From positions 61,747,864 to 61,811,863 of the forward strand of contig CM064876.1 in NCBI GenBank assembly GCA_032719365.1: a stretch of 64,000 nucleotides of DNA. Reading direction: 5' to 3'. This document shows positions 24,558 through 35,609 of this stretch, piece by piece (position 1 is the first letter of the stretch; every line of letters starts with the position of its first letter). The notes beneath the pieces were generated by a model. The model had not been told where the DNA came from. It made no database searches and saw nothing but the letters and a program-made list of their open reading frames with translations. The position numbers were made by a program, and so were the translations under genes. The stretch comes from Prinsepia uniflora. Taxonomy: Eukaryota; Streptophyta; Magnoliopsida; Rosales; Rosaceae.

Positions 24558-25502
24558 ATGATGTCAAGTAGCCGAAACACTCATTGGTGTTACAGTTGCA
24601 GGCGGCCAGTTCGGCTGCGTGGGAGAGATACAGTGTGCCCAAGCTGCGATGGAGGTTTTATTCAAGAACTCGATGATATGGTTCATGTGAACCCACTTGA
24701 TTTCTTTGGATCGGACAGTGATGATGATCATGCTAGGAGGTTTGGGTTCATGGAAGCTGTCTCAGCCTTGCAGCAATTGTCAGACAGAAGGCGTGGCGAT
24801 AATATCAGGGCGAGATCAGATTTAGTTCCTGAGCGTAACCCAACATTTGCTCCTCTGTTGATTTTTGGTGGGCAAATTCCTTTTAGGCTGTCTGGGAATA
24901 GTGCATTTGAAGCTCTTTTCAACGGGTCTCCTGGGATAGGTGTGACGCGGGGGAATGTGGGTGATTATTTTGTAGGTCCTGGCTTGGAAGAACTGTTTGA
25001 GCAGCTTTCTGCTAATGACCGGCGAGGTCCTCCCCCAGCATCCAGAGTTTCAATTGATGCAATGCCTACTGTTAAGATCACAAACAGGCATCTTCGTTCT
25101 GATTCACACTGTCCAGTTTGCAAAGACAAATTTGAACTGGGATCTGAAGCAAAGCAAATGCCTTGTGACCATCTATATCACGCAGATTGTATTGTGCCAT
25201 GGCTAGTTCAACACAACTCATGCCCCGTATGCCGCCAGGAACTACCACCACAAGGAGTGGGAAGTGGTCCTAGCTCAAATGGTCGAATTAGAAGCAACAG
25301 TTCTAGTAGTAATACCAATGGTAGGGAGAATGGTAGAGAAAACCAAGGAAGGCGAAATCCCTTCTCCTATTTGTGGCCGTTCCGCTCATCTAGTTCCAGC
25401 TCTAGTAGCTCTAACCATAACCCAACAGATGAAAGTAGCTCATCAACAATTCGTGAAAATAATAATCAGATGGGGTATTCAGGTTGGCCCTTTGACTACT
25501 AA
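24558..25502 (+). CDS. RHC1A: RING-H2 E3 ubiquitin ligase, RHC1A type
   Basis: A single coding exon encodes 314 aa. Zinc-ribbon cysteines C11, C14, C27 and C30 (WCYSC...VCPSC) open the protein. A conserved middle follows with APLLIFGGQIPFRL, ALFNG, GVTRGNVGDYF and GPGLEELFEQL. A RING-H2 finger has C185, C188, C203, H205, H208, C211, C222 and C225. A Ser/Asn-rich tail ends GYSGWPFDY, as in Arabidopsis RHC1A. All zinc ligands are intact, so it should accept an E2 enzyme and ubiquitylate substrates, which are unknown. I chose ATG 24558 (an adjacent ATG is at 24561) because the family starts M(S)SSRNTHWC; an in-frame ATG at 24519 would add 13 residues with no family match. The next gene downstream is 1.7 kb away on the same strand, and no operon-like link is expected. 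Confidence 0.92.
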   Translation: MMSSSRNTHWCYSCRRPVRLRGRDTVCPSCDGGFIQELDDMVHVNPLDFFGSDSDDDHARRFGFMEAVSALQQLSDRRRGDNIRARSDLVPERNPTFAPLLIFGGQIPFRLSGNSAFEALFNGSPGIGVTRGNVGDYFVGPGLEELFEQLSANDRRGPPPASRVSIDAMPTVKITNRHLRSDSHCPVCKDKFELGSEAKQMPCDHLYHADCIVPWLVQHNSCPVCRQELPPQGVGSGPSSNGRIRSNSSSSNTNGRENGRENQGRRNPFSYLWPFRSSSSSSSSSNHNPTDESSSSTIRENNNQMGYSGWPFDY

Positions 25503-27167
25503 GGTTACCGTGTTTGCAATTTGTTTGCTTTCCTTGGGATCAGAATGTAGAGCTGCCAATTCAGCTAGGCAAATTGCTTGTGGTGAGTGGATTTCAGGCC
25601 CTGTTTTAGGCTTCCATTATGTTGTTAAAGGGTGAATGATGGTCTCTTTTTATGTGTGTTTAATATGCCTATTTCCATGTAAATGACTATTTGCTTTTGT
25701 GAAATACTATTTCCTTTTGTGAATTGTTATGCTTCTGAGTTGTTCTTGACTTCCTTTGTATGCTTCATACTTCGATTGGCGTAAATTTTGACAGGAACAC
25801 TTCATTTCCTAAATCATCGGTTAAAGATCTTAGAAAATATAACCAAGTTTGAGATTGATTAGTTATGTATGTCTTGGATCAATGATCAATGCCGCTCATT
25901 TAGCTGATAAATATGGATGTGCTGGGGGAGTGAGAGTCTTGTCCATTTTAAAAGTTAGGAGGGTTTAGTCAATTGCTAATCTCACAAAAGATTGCTATCA
26001 AGAAAATGGATATTGAGGGAAACTAGAGAGAAAGACAACTACGCATTAACTGGAATGAGTTAGATCACAAGAACAAGGTAACAAATAGTTTGTAACTTTT
26101 GCCCAATGAGCTGGGAATCTGTTGAGTTATGCTTTTGTATAGAAAGTTACATATTTAGTAAGATAAAAATCAGATTGTATGGTCGATTGAGTATTGAATT
26201 GTACTTCTTAAGTAAACACTTCTACATTTTGTTGGATACAAACTCTTATTTTCTAATTCATATTTGATTAATTATTGTTGTCTAGTTATTCGCTTGAAAT
26301 CTTTTAACTTCATGGTGGCTGAGAAGTATTATTTTTTCCTTTTAAATGTAATTATAAGAAAATCCCATTCAATTTTTATAGGAATCAACTTGCTACAGAT
26401 GTGAGAAAAAAAAAAAAAAAAAAAAACTTGCTTCAGATGTAATGCTAAGTGGCAGTCCTCCAACATCAAAGTAGAATGAGATACGACTAAACTGACATTG
26501 ATAAATAGGAATTAAGGGGGACGTTGGAGTAGAGAAGGTGGAAATTAATATGAAAAGAAATGAACTTTGCTGTTGGAGGAGTTGGGTGGTGGTATCGACT
26601 CACCAGAACCATCCACTTCAAAGAGACAGAGAGGAAGCTGGTAACATTTGCACCTCTGTCTTTGCCGGGATTGTAGCTCCTCTTTGACCTCCACTATTAG
26701 ACCCTCAACAAAAAATTGGAAAAAATATCAAACAATTTGTTCTTCTTTGCTATTCTCTCACAACATGCACCCCACGTTCATCCAACCCTAGAACCCATAT
26801 CAAAAAAAGGAAAAAAAATTAACCAACAGATTTTTGTCCAAACTTACCATTTTCTCCCCCAAAAAAATAAAAACGAAAAAAATAAAAAACAAAACAAGAA
26901 CAACCCAAACAAACAACAATCGTCAACAACAAAGGAGAAGGAGGAAGAAGAAGAAGTAGAAGAAGACCAACAACAACAGAAGAAGAACAACTCTGTTTGT
27001 AAAATCATTTGACAAGAAGGCTCCATCTCTTGTCTCCGGCAAGAAATCGAGTATCCGGAAAGATAGATTCCCCTCTTCTCCCTCCTCACCATCCCAACAA
27101 GGTCAGCAGCACCCATGCCTTGTTCTCGGTTGTACATTCTATAAAAGTATTCCTCAAAAGGCTGAGA
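25503..27167. other. 3' UTR and intergenic region before RopGEF
   Basis: The first 250 bases are probably the RHC1A-type 3' UTR. There is a poly-A run at about 26406-26427 flanked by short near-repeats (CTTGCTACAGATGT and CTTGCTTCAGATGT), which looks like slippage or a small retro-insertion scar. 26700-27167 is purine/CAA-rich and is probably the RopGEF 5' UTR. It has an open frame from 26716, but the composition is low-complexity. Confidence 0.55.
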
Positions 27168-30100
27168 ATGGTCCGGGCACGCGAAGAGGAAGAAGAAAAT
27201 TACAAGTCTAGATTGTGTCATTTCAAAGGGATGCATGAGAACGCAGGAAGACACACTAAGAGTTTGAGCGTAGAGAGTGCCACAGCGTTGGATTTCGAGG
27301 ATGAAGATAAGAAGGCTTCTTCGAGAAGTAACGGAGCTCAAGGCGGCTCCAAGTCACGGTTGAGCAATGACGAAGCTGCTGCCAGTGAAGCCAGCGAAAA
27401 GCAGCAACAAACAGGTGGTGATGATGATGATCATGAATTATTTGTTGGGAATTTGTATAAATTCTTATTTGAGACATTGATGACTTGGGTTTTTGGTTTT
27501 GATTTAGATATGGAAATGGTGAAGGAGAGGTTTGCGAAATTGCTTCTTGGTGAAGATATGTCTGGTGGAGGGAAGGGTGTCTCCTCTGCTCTGGCATTAT
27601 CGAATGCTATTACAAATCTTGCCGGTACGTTTGCTTTAATTCTATTCTATCGTAAATGTTTTACAAATAGATCTCATTGAGATTTCATTTTGGTGTTTCC
27701 AAAATGCAATGCAGCTTCGGTTTTTGGAGAACAAACCCGGCTAGAGCCAATGTCTGCGGACAGGAAAAAGAGGTGGAGAAAAGAAGTAGATTGGTTGTTG
27801 TGTGTGAGTGATTACATTGTCGAATTTGTTCCTTCACAACAGAAATCCGTGGATGGATCCAGCATGGAGGTACATTTTCTTCTCTTGCTTTTATCTCAAC
27901 TTAGGGTGCAATTTGGGCTGGTTGAAAGGCCAGAGTAACTTTAACCCCAACCTTCACAATTCAAATTCGGATTGGATTCAAGTTAACTCGAGTTCATATA
28001 GATTTAGATTCGTTTGTGTTTCTACAGTTTTTGGGTTCTATTCAGTTTCAATCCATAAGCTTAAACTCATGACCCTAAAATTAAAAACACTTTATTAAAC
28101 TAGCCTGGCAAACGATCTCAATATTCCTGAAATGAAGCTCAACAATTCTTATTTTAAGCAACTTTTCCATAGTTATGATATTGATTTTTATCCATGAAAC
28201 AAACAGGTTTATGATCAACTAACGTAGGCTTAAAAAGTACGTAGTAGAGTTACATATTTTTATTTCTTTTTAGTAAATGCGTATATGGAATCCAATAGTC
28301 AAATTATATGAATGCTTAAACATAACCCGTTAGCTAGCACCGTGGCCTAGTGAAATTCATTCATCTTAACTCGTAAGTGAGAGCTTTCAGGTTCAAAGCT
28401 CATGAACAATAAGAACAGTATCTAAACCAGCCTGATCTCAGGCGGGTTTTTTTCTTGATTTAAACCAGCCTGATCTCAGGCGGATTTTTTTCTTGATTTA
28501 AACCAGCCTGATAGGCTTAAAAGTCAGATTGAATATGGGTGGGATTCAAGTTTGGCACATTATTCACATCTTAATAAGTGTTTGTGTGTTTTAATGAACA
28601 GATAATGGTCACTCGCCAACGAACAGATCTTCACATGAACATCCCCGCCCTACGCAAGCTTGATGCCATGCTTATTGTATGTTATGAGCTTGATCATCAC
28701 TCTTTCATATGGTTTTAAATTATGAATTTTATGATCACATTCCTCTAACAAGTAGGCTGGGTTTTAATTAATAAACAGGATTGTTTAGATAACTTCCAAG
28801 ACAAGCAAGAGTTCTACTATATATCCAAAGATGCAGATGAGAAAGAGAAGGGAAATGCAAAGAGAAAAAACGACAAATGGTGGCTTCCAACTCCAAAAGT
28901 CCCACCAGATGGTTTATCAGAAGGGGCAAGAAAATTCATACAGTACCAGAAAGATTGTGTCAACCAAGTTCTCAAAGCAGCCATGGCTATAAACGCACAA
29001 GTCTTGACTGAGATGGAAATTCCAGAAAACTACATTGAATCCCTCCCCAAGGTAAACAAAGACAGAGTCTTCAATTGAGAAAACTGCATTTAAGGATGCA
29101 ATTATAACAAAACTTATATTGGAGGACAATCAACCTTTTTTCTTCTATCCAAAAAATTCAGTTTTTAAGAATTGTGATTTTGTACTTATTTCATTGAGCG
29201 CTTTTCAGTGTTTTAAAGGTTTTAGGATTTAGTGTTTTAGAAATTTTTGGTGAGGAGGGTGTCTGGATGGGGCTGGTGGTGGGAGCGGTTATGGCTTATG
29301 ACTTGGAGTTCAGTTCTTGGAAAAACTGAAGCTAAACTCATAGCCATAGGCGATCAATATGGTTGACAAAAAAAAACAATGCTTGTTTAATCTCAGGGAC
29401 ATTGTTGTTATTTTAACTTTGCTGAGTAAGGGTACTTTGATTGCCTGTTTGAAAGTTTTGTCCGTAATTATCATTTTTGGACTTGGGTTGTCTTTGAATA
29501 CGTGCCATTTTCGAGCCTTGATTTTGTGAAACTGAGATGGTTTGATGATTTTGTGCAGAATGGAAGGGCAAGTCTTGGTGACACAATATATCGAAGCATA
29601 ACAGTTGAATTCTTCGATCCTGACAATTTTCTTTGCAGCATGGACTTGTCATCGGAGCACAAAATACTAGACCTCAAGAACAAAATGGAGGCTTCCATGG
29701 TGATATGGAAGAGAAAAATGAACCAGAAAGATGGTAAATCAGGTTGGGGATCGGCGGTGAGTTTGGAGAAGAGGGAGCTCTTTGAAGAGAGAGCAGAGAC
29801 CATCTTACTCCTCCTCAAGCAAAGGTTCCCCGGAATCCCTCAATCTTCACTTGATATCAGTAAAATCCAATATAACGCGGTAAGAACTGCAAAAAAATCA
29901 TTTGCATACAAGAACAATCAACTTTGTTTTTTTAACAATTAAGAACAAACCCGTCGTTTTTAAAATTGTAATTTACCAGTTTGTCTTGAATGGAATAAAA
30001 AATGTTGACCACGGATATACCAGTTTAGCATTTAGGGTCCTAGAAAGTTTTTGGAAAGAGATGGGGTGTTTGGGCAAGGGTGGTAGTGGGAGAGCGTATG

Positions 30101-30880
30101 ACTTAAGATTTAGTCTTCGGGTTTTGGACGGAGCCCCAAAACTTGAGTAAATTCTAAGTTATAAGCTTTCAACATAGTACTTTTTAGTTTGATGTATGGT
30201 TGGTATTGCAAATTTAGGGCACATGGACTTTTTTGGGTGTTTGAGAAATAGATTCCAATATCCCTTTTGCTTAGTTGGAACTTTTGTCTATGCTTGTCAA
30301 ATTTCGGATCGAGTTATTTTCAGTTATCAATAAACTCTAATTATGTCTATATTTAAAGTGAAATAAAATGACTATCATGAACTTATTTATGATAAATTAT
30401 ATTATTTTGTCATTTTGTATGCGCTTAGACAATTGCTCGTTGTTGGGTTTGTAGGATGTAGGACAGGCAATTCTGGAGAGCTACTCAAGAATACTAGAAA
30501 GCTTGGCCTTCACGGTATTGTCCCGAATTGAAGATGTACTGTACGCTGACTGTGCGACACAGAATCCAACACAAGCAGCATCGAAGAGGAACTATTTAGG
30601 AGAAACACCACCAAATGCAACTTCTCCAGATAGGCCCACAGAGAATGCCGGAGGCATGGAGGCACCAGGCTCAATGACACTCTCAGATTTCATGGGTTGG
30701 GAAGCCGACCAATCGGAGCAATCGGAGGCTGAGCCAAAAAAGGATTCAGGTGCTGGGGATGAAACCAAAGAAGACGTTAAGCATCCCCATATGCAGAAGA
30801 TTGCCAACATTGTCACCAACAAGAAGATTTCTTATCTAGATACCTTGGGTGGGTTGAGAAGTCCAACGGCCCGCCACTAA
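27168..30880 (+). CDS. ROPGEF: ROP guanine nucleotide exchange factor (PRONE domain)
   Basis: This activates plant ROP/RAC small GTPases by GDP release, usually at the plasma membrane in polar growth. Proposed exons are 27168-27414, 27508-27624, 27715-27869, 28602-28676, 28779-29051, 29559-29879 and 30455-30880, all with GT/AG borders and matching phases, giving 537 aa. If 27415-27507 is retained the frame stays open and the protein is 568 aa. The acidic variable N-terminus begins MVRAREEEEE. The PRONE domain spans about residues 83-435 with MEMVKERFAKLLLGEDMSG, FGEQTRLEPM, VSDYIVEFVPS, NDKWWLPTPKVPPDGLS and LLLLKQRFPGIPQSSLD. The C-terminal tail carries SDFMGW (473-478) and ends GLRSPTARH. 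The start and tail resemble the pollen-type RopGEFs (RopGEF8/9/12 group), but the subgroup is uncertain. Tail serines suggest control by receptor-like kinases (family knowledge). Confidence 0.93.
28328..28410 (+). mobile_element. SINE-like fragment in the same RopGEF intron
   Basis: An A-box-like GTGGCCTAGTG and a B-box-like GGTTCAAAGCT are spaced as in tRNA-derived SINE heads. There is no clear tail or target duplication, so this is tentative. Confidence 0.35.
28424..28515 (+). repeat. Short tandem repeat in a RopGEF intron
   Basis: Two and a part copies of a unit of about 43 bases (AAACCAGCCTGATCTCAGGC followed by a T-rich TTCTTGATTT) lie in the 732-nt intron 27870-28601. Confidence 0.85.
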
Positions 30881-31810
30881 CAACATTGGAAGAAGTAACT
30901 CGAAGGAGAAAGAACACGGGAAAAAAATCCAAGGGAGGAACAGAATGTGACATAGAGAAGAGTAAATTTCAGCACTCATTGGGATCCATTGGAGTTTGAA
31001 TTGGGATAATTTCATTTCCATTCTATTTCCTTCCTTGTGTAAATAGGAAAGAATGAGGGAAGCCAATGGGGGTTTTATATATATATGAAGCATTTTTCAT
31101 ATGATTTCTTGTATGCAAGAAGTGGCTTTGTAGAGTGACTGAAAATTTGATTTTGATTGATGACTTCTCTTGGACATACGTCATTTTATTCTTTTCCCCT
31201 CTGGACTCCAAACTTCTCATACTATTTGCAATATTTTTCAATAGTTTTCACCATGTTTTGTTGGACTAACTTTCGTTTTAGATTTAAATTAATTTTTTGT
31301 TAAAGTGATGAAGCTAGAGAAAATACACAGAGAAATGCAATATGAGAGAGTAGATGTGATCGCGGGGAACAAATGTTGAGAGAATAAATTCGTCTCCATT
31401 TCTCTCTCGTGCCTATCGTGGGGAACAAATGTTGAGAGAATAAATTCTTCTCCATTTCTCTCTCGTGCCTCTCACCTCTCACACTACATTATCTTTTATC
31501 CTTCCATTTTTCGCTCTATTTTGAAATTAAAAACTGAAGGCAAATTAGTCATTAAATCGGCTAGTTTAGATTCAATCTATAACCAACGATAAACCATAAA
31601 TACAATGATAATGCGACATGAAATCATAAAATAGCAGTTGTGACCCAAATCGCACCAGAAAGAAAATATGTTTGGATAATTGTGAATGAAGAAGGGACCT
31701 TAATTCTGCATTGCACATAAGTACTTTACAAGTACAAAATAGAGAAGCAATTACATGCACAAGATGAAATAAGCTGAAGAACAAGAGATGGAAAATCCCA
31801 CATACATGAA
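30881..31810. other. Region between RopGEF and PsaH stop codons (convergent genes)
   Basis: It holds the 3' UTRs of two convergent genes. Inside, at about 31362-31472, a unit of about 59 bases (GGGGAACAAATGTTGAGAGA...TTCTCTCTCGTGCCT) occurs twice in tandem with minor changes. No gene is seen. Confidence 0.7.
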
Positions 31811-32090
31811 TTAGATCTTGCCACGTGGGCCCAATTTGGGGGGAAGTTGTGGGCCCTTCTTGATGGGTAGGATGTCGTCTGAAGCAGTGGCACTAAGGTA
31901 AGCAATGGTGGAAGCACCTCCCAATATCAGGAACTTGAGAAGCAAACCTCTCTTGGTGAATGGAGCAGCAAATGTCTCGAAGAACTTGCTCTGCGCACAG
32001 TTGCAATATTACACATCCATTATTAGTTTATTTACTTTAGTACACTTAACAATTTAACGATGTGATAAACACTTTGAAAATCAAATTGTA

Positions 32091-32127
<37 letters not shown>

Positions 32128-32884
32128 AATGATAGTGCAACAGCATTATAGCCCTGTTTCAGATCTCTATATACGTATAAATATATATATATATATATAT
32201 ACATATTTATATTTTCAAAACGGTGCATTTTAAGTGTTTTAAATTATGACATCGGTTACTTAAATTAACACACTATGAAATTATTAATGTGCTGAAGATT
32301 AAGCTATGGGAAAATGCTAATGAGAAGAAAAAACGATCCTCAGTTAAAAGGGTTTATTCGGCCCTTAGAAGCCAGAGCTTTCATAGCTCAGTTGGTTAGA
32401 GCACCCGTTTAGTAAGCGGGAGGTCTTGAGTTCAACTCTCAATGAAAGCATTTTGTTTTCATTTTTACCTTTTTTCCCCCTTTTTCCTTACTTAACTTAA
32501 AATTGAAAATCAGTTCAGCACCTGAAGAGAGTTGTATGGTGAGGGCGCATCTGAGCCGTACAAGTCCCACTTCCCGGTGGTGTTGCCCAGATCCTCAAGG
32601 TCAAAGTAGACGCTCTTGTCTCCGTACTTGGCCACCACAGCGCCACTTCTATACACTCAACACACCCAATCATTAATCAAGACACCCATTAATTCATACA
32701 ATAGTTACTCAATCCTTTTGTATTGAGAGACACATTGCTTCCGTGTGGTACCTCACCTGGTCTTTTTGGCTGTGAGGGTCTGGCGATTGGGCTTGATGAA
32801 GAGCTTGGTTCCGGTGAGGGAGCTTCCACCGAGGCCATTAATGGTGGCTGGTTGAACAGCTGGTATGGTTGCCAGAGATGCCAT
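31811..32884 (-). CDS. PSAH: Photosystem I reaction centre subunit VI (PsaH), chloroplast precursor
   Basis: Three exons on the minus strand (32757-32884, 32522-32648, 31811-31990), all with GT/AG introns and matching phases, give 144 aa. The N-terminal 46-49 residues (MASLATIPAVQPATINGLGG...) are a Ser/Thr-rich plastid transit peptide. The mature part starts near KYGDKSVYFDLEDLGNTTG and continues YGSDAPSPYN. It then has FFETFAAPFTKRG, one hydrophobic segment LLLKFLILGGASTIAYLSAT, and a stromal tail ending PPKLGPRGKI. Length and all blocks match land-plant PsaH. The subunit sits at the edge of PSI and takes part in LHCII docking during state transitions (known for the family). Intron 2 (31991-32521) contains a tRNA-Thr gene on the opposite strand and two AT microsatellites. 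Confidence 0.97.
32094..32201. repeat. AT microsatellites in PsaH intron 2
   Basis: Two (AT)n tracts lie at 32094-32123 and about 32181-32201. They are likely length-variable. Confidence 0.9.
32377..32450 (+). tRNA. trnT-AGU: tRNA-Thr (anticodon AGT)
   Basis: The 74-nt sequence folds into a full cloverleaf. The acceptor stem GCTTTCA pairs with TGAAAGC and the discriminator base is A. The D arm is GCTC-AGTTGGTTA-GAGC. The anticodon stem CCCGT pairs with GCGGG around the loop TTAGTAA, with AGT at positions 34-36. The T arm is TTGAG-TTCAACT-CTCAA. It matches plant nuclear tRNA-Thr(AGU). The internal A and B boxes serve as the Pol III promoter, and a T-rich run (32451-32459, TTTTGTTTT) ends transcription. 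No intron is present and CCA is not encoded. It lies antisense inside PsaH intron 2. Confidence 0.96.
32451..32459 (+). terminator. Pol III termination signal of tRNA-Thr
   Basis: A TTTTGTTTT run directly follows the discriminator base of the tRNA. Confidence 0.75.
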
Positions 32885-33120
32885 GGCCTGAAAGTATCTC
32901 TGATTCTTTCTGGCTAACTAAATTTTTCTTCTCCTCCGTTTGATTAGGGTTAAAGAAGCGTGAAGAAGCTCAGTGTTTGGGCTTTTGATGCTTTGCATGG
33001 AGCTTAGCATGGCACGTGGCAAGATGGGTTTTGTTTACAGGATATTGAACTTCACTTATAAGTTGCCACGTGGAGTAGAAGCTGGATAAGCCTATCCTTG
33101 TTGATTTTCAGAGAGCTGGG
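32885..33120 (-). promoter_or_regulatory. Light-type promoter region of PsaH
   Basis: Upstream of the PsaH ATG (minus sense) are two G-box cores CACGTG at 33013-33018 and 33067-33072, each in a GCCACGTGG-like context. There is a GATAAG I-box at 33085-33090 and a TATA-like TTATAAG at about 33056-33062. G-box plus I-box pairs are typical of nuclear photosynthesis genes. The exact transcription start is not determined. Confidence 0.6.
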
Positions 33121-33130
33121 GCGAATGGGA

Positions 33131-34029
33131 TGCTGGGCCCACGTTAAGACTTTAATTTTTTTTTTTTTTTTGATCAAAACATTAAGACTTAAGAATAAAG
33201 AATAGATAGAATCTTTTTCCAAAAAACTGAAATAGTTTACAACTTTTTTTAATAGGTAAATAGTATCATTAAAAAAAATGAAATTACAAGTTTAAAAGAG
33301 TCCGTTTACAACTTGAATCAGCCACCAACCTGCACATTAAATTATAAGATGGTATAAAAATGAAGTTAAAACATTAGATGCCAGGGTGTTTATACAAATG
33401 TCTCAATTTACCCATACTAGAGAAGTTATGACTTTTTGTGAGATGTTCGTCTAAATTGATATTTAAATTCCCTTTATATGGTACCATAAAATTAATTTCT
33501 ATTTGAGTAATGATTGTTACAATTGGAGAGTCTGAGTTTGTGTATAACGACATACATCTTGGAAGAAATGTTCATTCTTTGAACCCAAAGGTTACGAACC
33601 GAGGCTTCGACGCGACTCACCTTCCCCCATCGGTGCGACCCACCTTGTACTCATCCACAAGACCGTATCTTCAAACTTAGACATGATGCAACACGGAAAG
33701 AACTAGCAGAATAGAATAAGATTTTTTTTATCATTAATACCCCATCCACCGCACTGATCCTAAATCCAATTTAGACTAACTATGGATGAAACTCCAAATT
33801 TTGTAGAATTGTAATCTTGGTAATGAACGTAGAGACAGAAAATTTCGAGCATATATACAATATTCAAGATTTATGTTAAATTGGTCACGTTGAAATATTC
33901 AAATAGTATGAATTTGTTCATGGAATTGTGGATTTGGTTTATCCTTGGATTCATGTGAACTCTTTGACTGATTTTCTATATGAAGTTTCTTTAATAATTC
34001 AATAATGCATTGAAAATTCTGGTAGTTAA
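33131..34029. other. Intergenic region, nothing recognised
   Basis: The region is AT-rich with poly-T at about 33156-33170. No ORF, RNA or clear transposon structure was recognised. Confidence 0.6.
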
Positions 34030-35609
34030 TGGTGAAAGTTAATTATAAAAATAAATTATGTTTACTGGATTAATCTATGAGTTTTTCTAGAGAGTTTGAT
34101 AGTAGTTGAAAGTTGTAATGACTTTTAATTAATGTCTTTAGAGAGTTTTACGTACTATTAGTATAAGTAAGAGTTCTTATGCCTTCAAGTAAAGTGAACT
34201 CAAGATAAAAAAAATTATATGTAAAGCCTTTATCTAATCAATCTCTTGTATCAAATTAAAAAAAAAAAAAAACGTTCTTTTATCTACTACTCTTCCGCTA
34301 AAAATACCCAACAGTAGTATTAAAGCTCTTCAAATGGCGAGTGTCATTCCCTTCCAAGTTCCCCAACTCACAACTACAACAATTGGAGCATAAAGATGAA
34401 GGCACTGCTCAACTCACAAGATGCATGGGTTATAGTACAAAAAAAAATGCAGAACTTGAAGACAAAACAACCTTATCAGCAGCCCAAAAAAATGCTTTAA
34501 GAGACTCATGACAAAGAGACAAGAAAGCTCTCACCCTCATCTATCAAGCAATGGATGAAAGCACATTTGGAAAAATTTCAAGGGCATAAACTTCAAAGCA
34601 AGCATGAGAAATATTAAAGAAATCTTTATGTGGCATTGACAAAGAAAAAAAAGGTACGACTTTAGACTCTTAGGCGTAAGTTTGAAAGTTTACATCAAAA
34701 TGAATTTGAATTTGTTTCAGATTATATTTCAAGAGTTCAAGCTACTTTCAATCAACTAAGGAGAGATGGTGAAGATCTAAATGATACACGCATGATTGAC
34801 AAAAAATCAACCGTTCATTAAATTCAAAATTTGAACATATTGTTGTTGCAATTGAAGAATCAAAAGATTTGGATGTCATGACCAATGATGAATTGTCTGG
34901 TTCACTAAGAGCTCATGAACAAAGAATTATGATGAAAATTTTGGTGCAGCCAATAAAACAAGCTCTTCAAGCGAAGATGAAGATCGCATATGATGAATCC
35001 CAAAAATTCAGAAATCATGCAGAAAACTCAAATCATAGTCATGGAAAAGGAAGAAACATGCTAGAAAGGCAGTCCAAATTAAGATCACAATCAACCCCCT
35101 CGCTGCATTATTTGCAAGAAGAATAATTATGACAGCAATAATTGTTGGTTCAGACCATGTGATCGCTGCAAGAACTCTGATCATAATGCCATCAATTGCC
35201 CAAAAAACAAGAATATGCTCATTTTACTGAAAATGAACCGAAAAAGAAAAACTATTATGAAGAAGAAATGCATCAACTATTATGAAAATGAACTGAAAAT
35301 CAACCATTAAAAAAATTAAAAAGCGTAATGTAAAACTGATGGATGAATCGAAGACATCAAAAAGGAAGATAAGTGCAAGATTTTCAAAATTAAAGGGGAG
35401 TGCTGAAAGTTAATTTTGAAAATAAATTATGTTTTCTAGGTTAATCTATAAGTTAATATCTGTTATATTTTCTAGAGAGTTGGATAATAATTGGAAGTTA
35501 TAATGGCATTTAATTAATGTATTTAGAGAGTTCTACTACTACTATAAGTAAGAGTCCTTATGTTTTCAAGTAAAGTGAACTCAGATAAAAAATTACGTGT
35601 AGAATGCCA
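34030..35609 (+). mobile_element. Gag-only copia-like non-autonomous LTR element, decayed
   Basis: The 5' LTR is 34030-34313 (TGGTGAAAG...CCAACA) and the 3' LTR begins at 35401 (TGCTGAAAG). The 3' LTR aligns for about 205 bases until its end is lost near 35609. A degenerate primer-binding site (TAGTATTAAAGC at 34315-34326, 9 of 12 matches to TGGTATCAGAGC) follows the 5' LTR. A polypurine stretch AAAGGGGAG (35392-35400) precedes the 3' LTR. Between them lies only a broken gag. No protease, integrase, reverse transcriptase or RNase H sequence fits in the roughly 1.1-kb interior. This matches the TR-GAG/TRIM type of small element mobilised in trans. Confidence 0.82.
34334..35300 (+). pseudogene. 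Broken copia-type gag
   Basis: Starting with MASVIPFQVPQL, the frame shifts before an NWSIKMKALLNSQDAW segment typical of copia gag. It shifts again around FVSDYISRVQATFNQLRRDGEDLND. A CX2CX4HX4C zinc knuckle (CDRCKNSDHNAINC) lies at about 35160-35201. Several stops and frameshifts make it non-functional. Confidence 0.8.

Noticed and set aside
26716..27012. 98-codon Lys/Asn/Gln-rich ORF upstream of RopGEF
   Set aside because: Low-complexity A-rich sequence typical of a 5' UTR; no domain.
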